The notes under the pieces were generated by a model that saw only the letters and a list, made by a program, of their open reading frames with translations, was not told the origin of the DNA and ran no database searches. 64,000 nucleotides of DNA. Origin: Hermatobates lingyangjiaoensis (Eukaryota; Arthropoda; Insecta; Hemiptera; Hermatobatidae). The stretch spans positions 558,001 through 622,000 of the forward strand of contig JAPFBL010000009.1 of the NCBI GenBank assembly GCA_026182355.1, given 5' to 3'. Shown here in pieces: positions 58,153-64,000 of this stretch (the stretch's first letter is position 1; each line of letters starts with the position of its first letter). A program made the position numbers and the translations under genes.

Positions 58153-58490
58153 ATAAAAGTATCGACTGTGGAATAAAAACAAAACTAAAGTTTATCAGGA
58201 CTTCGGTCAGTTCTTCAGGTTCAAATTAAACTCTCATTGCCAACGTTTCAGTCTTTATTTAAAACCTTTTTCACTGGGAGAAGTATACATTTTGAAACAG
58301 AAAAACTAAGTATTACATTACAAATATAAATAATATGTAAATTCACATATTTTTATTTTACAAAGAAAAATAGTATGTGGATTTTTCTTTGTAAAATAAT
58401 TTGTAATGTAATACTTAGTTTTTCTGTTTCAAAATGGAAACTTCTCCCTATGAAAAAGGTTTTAAATAAAGACTGAAACGATACAATCTC
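58150..58490. repeat. fold-back, family B variant, beside a PLE coding fragment
   Basis: AACTAAAGTTTATCAGGAC, TCAGTTCTTCAGGTTCAAAT and CCAACGTTTCAGTC, then mirrored AACAGAAAAACTAAGTATTA segments. It follows the third KIVNAE fragment directly. Confidence 0.8.
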
Positions 58491-58609
58491 TCTCCCTCTC
58501 TCTCATTCAGAGAATTTTTCAGTCTCTCTCTCTCATTTCTCTGTCTGTATTTTCAATCTCTCCTTCTCTCTCTTTATCTCTCTCTCGCTCATTCCTCTGT
58601 CTGTATTTG

Positions 58610-58655
<46 letters not shown>

Positions 58656-58665
58656 CTACCTATCT
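58485..58665 (+). repeat. CT microsatellite
   Basis: Interrupted then perfect TC repeats, purest at 58617-58652. Confidence 0.95.
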
Positions 58666-59789
58666 ATAGATTCTCTGACTGTGTACCAGTAGGAAGGTGG
58701 TTAAGGAGTAGTGTACTTCGTATATATCATGAAAATAGATGTTTATTTATGTGCATGTTCATGAACATTGACTTTCTTTTTTCTTCTTTTGTCAAAGTTG
58801 CAACCAAGAAGCTATCAAAGGTCATCTGCCGTTTACTCTTCTGTAGGTTGGTATTAAAGTGGAAAACAATTTTCTCATCAATAAAAAAACGACACCTGAA
58901 GAAGCAATGACAGTTTTGTTACGGCTTCTTTTGAATTAGAACATTGTGGTTTTTAATAGAAGCTGAAGGTTGGCTTCGAAAACACAAAATCCAGGCTTGA
59001 CAGTACCTGCTTTCGAAACCACTTTGATATGAATCTATTAATGTAAACATTTTACGTAATATTGATAATGAGGTAAAACCTGCTAAGTAACTGATTCAAA
59101 ATCTAATGAATTTTGTCTTGACGTTTTAAATATTTATTTTTGATGTTATTTCCAAGAAAGTATAATTCACAATCATGAGTACATGCTACTATAATGAATC
59201 AGATATTGCAAAAAATTAAAAAAACTACCAGTTTACTATGCTTTACCGATTGTTGTGTTTTTTTTTTGTAAAATATCGTCATTATATGCATTGTACTAGT
59301 TGCAATTAAAACACACATTGTGAATACCTAATCTGGATGAAATGCGATATGATAAGAATCTCTTGAACAATAGATTAAAAAGAACATTTAATGGGATTGT
59401 AATTTTTGCATATGTGATATTCACATATTGTTAAGGCCAATGCATATTCCGAGATTAGAAGACGTTGAACTCTGGTAGCGTCAATAGATGGTTGCAATCA
59501 ATGTATATTGATCACTATGCTAATTCAACATCAGCTCCAAGTTGTTCAGACAGCACTGAAAATTGATTTCTATCAAGCGCCATGAATTCTAATATTTTAA
59601 AATAGATTAATTATGCATCATATAAAGAAATTCAAATATTTTGAAATACTTCGATTATCCTTCATAAAAAGCTTAACATATTTACATCATATCTGACTTT
59701 CTGATGTGACAACACTACATTTTGAAAAACTTTCATTTTGCTTCATATAACGTGTAACATTCAACATTCAGCATATAACGTGTAACATT

Positions 59790-59990
59790 CAACGTCCAAA
59801 CCACAGCAAGAAATGAAGAAAAGGACAAAGATCCCTCGACTGCAACAAGCGGCTCCCGTCAGAGTCAAATTCCAGTTGAAACCAAAGATATAGAAACATT
59901 TTATTCTTAGTCTTTTTTCTCATTTCTTATTGTGGCTTGGATGTTGATTGTTATTTCACGTGTTTATTGTGAAGTCTTGTTGTAAGGTAT
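59790..59990. repeat. fold-back family A, diverged copy
   Basis: CAAACCACAGCAAGAAATGA, AAGATCCCTCGACTGCAACA and the mirror TCATTTCTTATTGTGGCTTG, then TGTTATTTCACGTGTTTATTG. The GAAAGATC core is changed to AGGGATC on the minus strand. Confidence 0.75.
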
Positions 59991-60775
59991 AACATATTTA
60001 CATCATATCTAACTCTCTGATGTGACAACACTGAAGGTTGATTTCCATCAAGCACATTTAAATTCAAATATTTTGAAATACTTTGATTATACTTTGATCA
60101 AGCTTTCTGAAGTGACGAGTATAGCATTTGAAAAAGCGGCACTCCGGATGAATATTCGTATAATAGCTAGTACAACAAAATTTCAAAGGTCTGAGACACT
60201 AATTGACACATGTCACCTTTTTTTTTTTAAGTGTTGAAATTTAGAGGCACCAGTTTAAGTTTTTCAATATTATTTCAAAATTATAACCAAAGTTGAATTT
60301 AAATTATCTCAGTTGGATATTAGGCTCATTTGTTATAAAATTGGAGCAAGACTAGTCCAAGAAATTTTTTTACATAGATGAGAATTATTTTTTAAATAGA
60401 ATAGGACTAATTGAGTACATATCGCGTTAAAAAGCTTTGTAAAGTTAAAACTTTTTTTTTGCAATCTAACAAAATTTCACTAATGGTAGATTGGGTTTGA
60501 ATCTAACAGCTAATATTAAACTTGGATGAGTTAAACTGGAATAATTAAACTAATCAAAGGATTTCTGACGCAGGCATCACTGGAGAGTTTGATAATCAGC
60601 AAGATATTTGAACGTAATACCTTTGATAAGCCCTCATGAGTAGTTTTATGTCTTAACAACTCTCTCATTCATTCTTAAAGATCTTTGCTTGTGTGCATTG
60701 ATTAAATTCTTAACGTAGTCTGTATACAGTATACAATATGCAGTAGCTACTCAACAATGTTGATAACACCACAAT

Positions 60776-60791
60776 GGGGGGGGGGGGGGGG
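60776..60791 (+). repeat. poly-G run (16)
   Basis: Homopolymer; length may be unreliable in assembly. A longer run is at 44716-44734. Confidence 0.95.
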
Positions 60792-60997
60792 CACAATATT
60801 GTTCTCTATATTGTATAAATAAATAAACTTTATTACTTAAATGAAAGTAATAAAGTTACTTACTGTCTCATCATGCGTAGATAGAGTTAATGTATGCTAA
60901 AGTACTACAGTACATAATCTTTGCAATTATTCCACTACGTTAGTTACAAGTACAAGGACAACGTTAGTGAATGAAAGTGAGTTAAAGCATAGATCTA

Positions 60998-61310
60998 GAG
61001 GGCAGGTTAGCTCAGTGCCAACGTGTTCGCCTCTGTACTGGTGGATCCGGGGTTCAATACCCACTCTGGCCCTCCATTTATTCACGTGAATAAATTTGAC
61101 CACGTCGTCACTTGGAGATGACGTTACGCCCTCGGTCCCGAGCTTGTACGATGTCAGATACACCTAAAGATCCCTACCCTACTAACACTTGAAAGGCAAA
61201 CTTAGGACTCCCAATGTAGAATGTTCATTGCTTAGTATCACAAATGGCCAATGTTTAACCTACTAGTTTTCCTTGTGGGACTGCCACTGCAACCTAACTT
61301 TACCTAAAGT
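60998..61310 (+). mobile_element. tRNA-derived SINE, copy 7
   Basis: GGCAGGTTAGCTCAGTGCC and GATCCGGGGTTCAATACCC followed by CACTCTGGCCCTCC; the tail has GGCCAATGTTTAAC and ACTGCCACTGCAACC. Near full length. Confidence 0.85.
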
Positions 61311-61359
61311 AGACCTATAACAGAATATGTGATCTCTTGTACGGTTTTCTTTGTTTGAG

Positions 61360-61580
61360 TTTCGCTTATATATATATATAAATTCAAAACGAAGGAAACA
61401 CACAGAAAGACACAGACATAACTCACATCGATATTTCCATCATCGTCGTCATCAGGAGGTGTGAAGAGCGAAGAGTCCCGCAGGAAGGCAGGGCGGTGAC
61501 TCAAAAAGGGCTTAAAAAGTCCGCTGGAACGTTTCTTTTAATTGTGGTATATACATATATATATATATGTATATATAGTT
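61360..61580 (-). repeat. PLE-like family H terminal unit, single arm
   Basis: AATTCAAAACGAAGGAAACA, TCACATCGATATTTCCATCA, TCAGGAGGTGTGAAGAGCG. Stem II is altered. Ends with AAAGTCCGCTGGAACGTTTC and a TA tract. Confidence 0.75.
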
Positions 61581-61599
61581 GGGCAACGCAATAAGCCGC

Positions 61600-63160
61600 T
61601 TGTTGTTTGTCACGCTAATCCTCACAGTTTTCCACTCAATGAGTGCTTTTGAAACTTATTGTTAAGACTGCTTCGCAACAAGGATAATTAAAATCGTTTG
61701 AAGAAGCTCCTGTCTTATTGTTGGGTGGAAGAAATAAATCTGATCTCAATTTAACCAAATATACATTTTATTTGAAATTATTATTATTTTTAAACCGTAT
61801 ATTTATATTATTAGTTCAAAAATATACTTCTATTTTACTTTCTAATATAAAACAATTTATTCTATTTTTAATATTAATCTTCCTATTTTATTGTTTATAT
61901 TGTCTATAAAATAGACATAAGATTTTTCAGGGTCTTACAGCATGAAGCATTTGAATAAGGCAATGGGGTTCACATAAGAAGGCTATTCTTTTATATGTCT
62001 GGCTACTACTGTCTACTTTTATACTTGATACTACTAACGTACTTCATTTTCCATCACAAGGAAAGTGTCGAATTAGAACTGCAAGGGCCTATTAGACACC
62101 CAGACATACATCGTAAGGCTCTAAGTCAGTACCATTGAACATTTGCTGCGACTTCAGGTTGAAACAAAAGGCTTAAGTCCTTTTGAATACCTTCTCAATG
62201 TATTTCTGTGTTGACTTACATACAGTGTGACTGTATCTAAATACATCTAATTTTCTTGTCTTCAACGAAACATGAAAAAAACCTAGTCTGCAAGTTTTCA
62301 TTTACCACATTTTAAAATGCATATTTGAATTAATTATCATCATTCATCATCAAAGCAGCGTTCTTTTATATATATTTATATATAAAATATAAAGATACTT
62401 ACGGACCACCCTGGGTTTGCACGGGGAACAATAATAATACTAAAAATTAATAATTAATTTGGTGGGTTTTCGTTGTTTAAAATACCAGTAAGCATTATGA
62501 ATAATTACTGTTCCTAGAATATTTGCACCAATTTTAAAGTAAATCGAAGGAAAAATAAAAATGAATAGAATTCCTACTAAACGGTAAAAAATTATCTTTC
62601 AGTTTATGGTTTTGCACTTAAATTTAGAAGAAAATACTATGTACCGATTGTAATTGATTAATTTAGAGTACCTAATTTCAAAAATAGAATGAATTACGAG
62701 TATAAGCCAATAAAATGTCATCAGATTTCATTCTTGCAAAAATGAATACAATGGTCGTAAGAATACCTGCATCACTGACAGGCGAAAAACAAAATACAAT
62801 CAAATGACAATCGCCATTGTGATTTTACTTTTTTTTAACAATATTTTGAGGTAATAAATATTAGATGACATTGCAGATAGAAATGATGTGATTGAAAGTT
62901 GTGACAATCAAAGTTTTAATTGATTTTATCTAAAATCATCCCTTTTGTAAAATATTTTGAAATGAATATATTGCTTTGTTTTTTGTTTCATATTTTATGT
63001 TTTATAACTTTACAGACCTAGATGTAGATATGATTCATAGTCATTCATATAGTGCTCGTCAAGACGCCATACATTACAGTGTTTTAACTCTCTTTGTTTT
63101 TAAGGGATCCTATCCACATGCACACATACATATACATAACATACACGTACTCCACTCATG
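61600..63160. other. AT-rich intergenic DNA upstream of IRF2BP
   Basis: No exon or repeat family recognised; ends in a CA/TA microsatellite from about 63170. Confidence 0.55.
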
Positions 63161-63204
63161 CACTCATTACCGTCACACACACCACACACACACACACACA
63201 CACT

Positions 63205-63400
63205 ATATAATATATATATATATATAAAGATTTCACATAAACACGTGAAATAACAATCAATGATCAAACCACAATATGAAATGGGAGAACAAGACTAAGA
63301 TCTTTCAACCGTAATAAGCGGTCTTCGTTAGAGTCAAAAACCCAACTCAGTTAGAGCCTAATAGTCTAATCCCAACTTAGTTAGAGTTGGGATTTATAAC
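63205..63400 (-). repeat. fold-back family A, single arm
   Basis: AAGATTTCACATAAACACGTG, ATCAATGATCAAACCACAA, CTAAGATCTTTCAACCG. The minus-strand core reads CTAACGA in place of CTGACGA, so it is probably inactive. Confidence 0.8.
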
Positions 63401-63429
63401 AAGTTATATCTACATATGCCCGTGAGGAA

Positions 63430-63590
63430 AAAGAAACACACACATACACATCAATTTACCAAATCTATTTATTTCATTGGACTCAGGAAACTTCAAAACA
63501 TGTACTTTTATGAAAATGTATTTTTAAATTAAAAAAATCTGGAGTGGCCTACACTCTACTTTACTATAAGTAACTCAATGTCAAATTTCT
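63430..63590 (+). repeat. CA-headed repeat family, copy 3
   Basis: CA-rich start, ATTGGACTCAGGAAACTTCA, AAACATGTACTTTTATG and TACTTTACTATAAGTAAC. The closest match is to copy 1. Confidence 0.45.
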
Positions 63591-64000
63591 TGAGTATATA
63601 AAACATAACGTATCATTTAAGCATAACGTAAACATCTAAATGGGATATAATTATTAGCCTGTCATTCCTGAGGTAGTACAGATAGTGATTGAAGGACATA
63701 TCAATTTATAAGCTTATTTTTGTACATCACAAATAATTTATTATTTGCAAATAATTTCATTAGTATAACTACAGCAGTAATATCATTTTTGAAAAACCAA
63801 TGTGAACATTTCTTGAAACGAAATATTATCCTACAAGAGAACATGGCTATTGTTCAAATAGCCAGTAGATTTCTTACATCGTTTACTTAACATCCTTCTA
63901 CATTGAATATTAATGTAAAATTTTCAAATTTAAAACAGTAAAATACCCTTTTTTTCTCTGAAAAACATCTTAAACAGCGAAGAAAATGTTGTTTTAAGGT

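Noticed and set aside
1..64000. CRISPR array, operons or bacterial promoters
   Set aside because: The window is eukaryotic: spliced gene, long introns, SINEs. No direct-repeat/spacer pattern is present.

Overview
This is an AT-rich eukaryotic nuclear window. It has spliced genes with multi-kilobase introns, tRNA-derived SINEs, many TA/CA/CT microsatellites and many transposon-derived hairpins. The one gene recognised with confidence belongs to the IRF2BP family (interferon regulatory factor 2-binding proteins), and its protein sequence looks like an arthropod ortholog. Long introns, TA-flanked fold-back repeats and tRNA-like SINEs would fit a chelicerate such as a horseshoe crab. That organism guess is inference only.

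Layout. 1-5 kb: a SINE, a hAT-type MITE and two minus-strand exon-like segments of an unidentified gene, then a GC-richer plus-strand ORF (4373-4624). 5-14 kb: dense repeats, with a LINE-like fragment, a TA-flanked MITE inserted between the arms of an inverted repeat, short coding fragments resembling the N-terminus of Penelope-like element (PLE) proteins, and a run of fold-back elements. 14-20 kb: quiet AT-rich DNA with a GC-richer block at 15.7-16.2 kb. 20-23 kb: a second LINE-like fragment, two large fold-backs and a SINE. 23-28 kb: mostly featureless, one MITE. 28.2-56.5 kb, minus strand: the IRF2BP gene. Its four coding exons are 56314-55648, 37851-37594, 34457-34210 and 30015-29890. They join in compatible phases into a 432-residue protein with an N-terminal C4 zinc finger, a conserved [13 protein letters not shown] motif and a C-terminal RING. 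The CpG-rich 5' end lies at about 56.3-56.5 kb, and intron 1 holds blocks rich in CRE (TGACGTCA) motifs. 56.5-64 kb: upstream intergenic DNA with further SINE, PLE-like and microsatellite copies.

The most interesting signal is in the repeats. At least eight sequence-distinct families of short inverted-repeat elements share one layout: a core CTGANGA, a short hairpin, GAAA, then a 1-2 bp stem and a possible cleavage triplet, with flanks able to form helix I. That is the plan of a type I hammerhead ribozyme with a very short helix III. Such ribozymes are known in the terminal repeats of Penelope-like retroelements. Three short ORF fragments ending in KIV(N/S)AE-x4-FN lie beside these elements, which agrees with a PLE origin. 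The window therefore looks like a collection of diverged, mostly truncated PLE terminal repeats, several with a near-intact ribozyme core and some in sense orientation inside IRF2BP introns.
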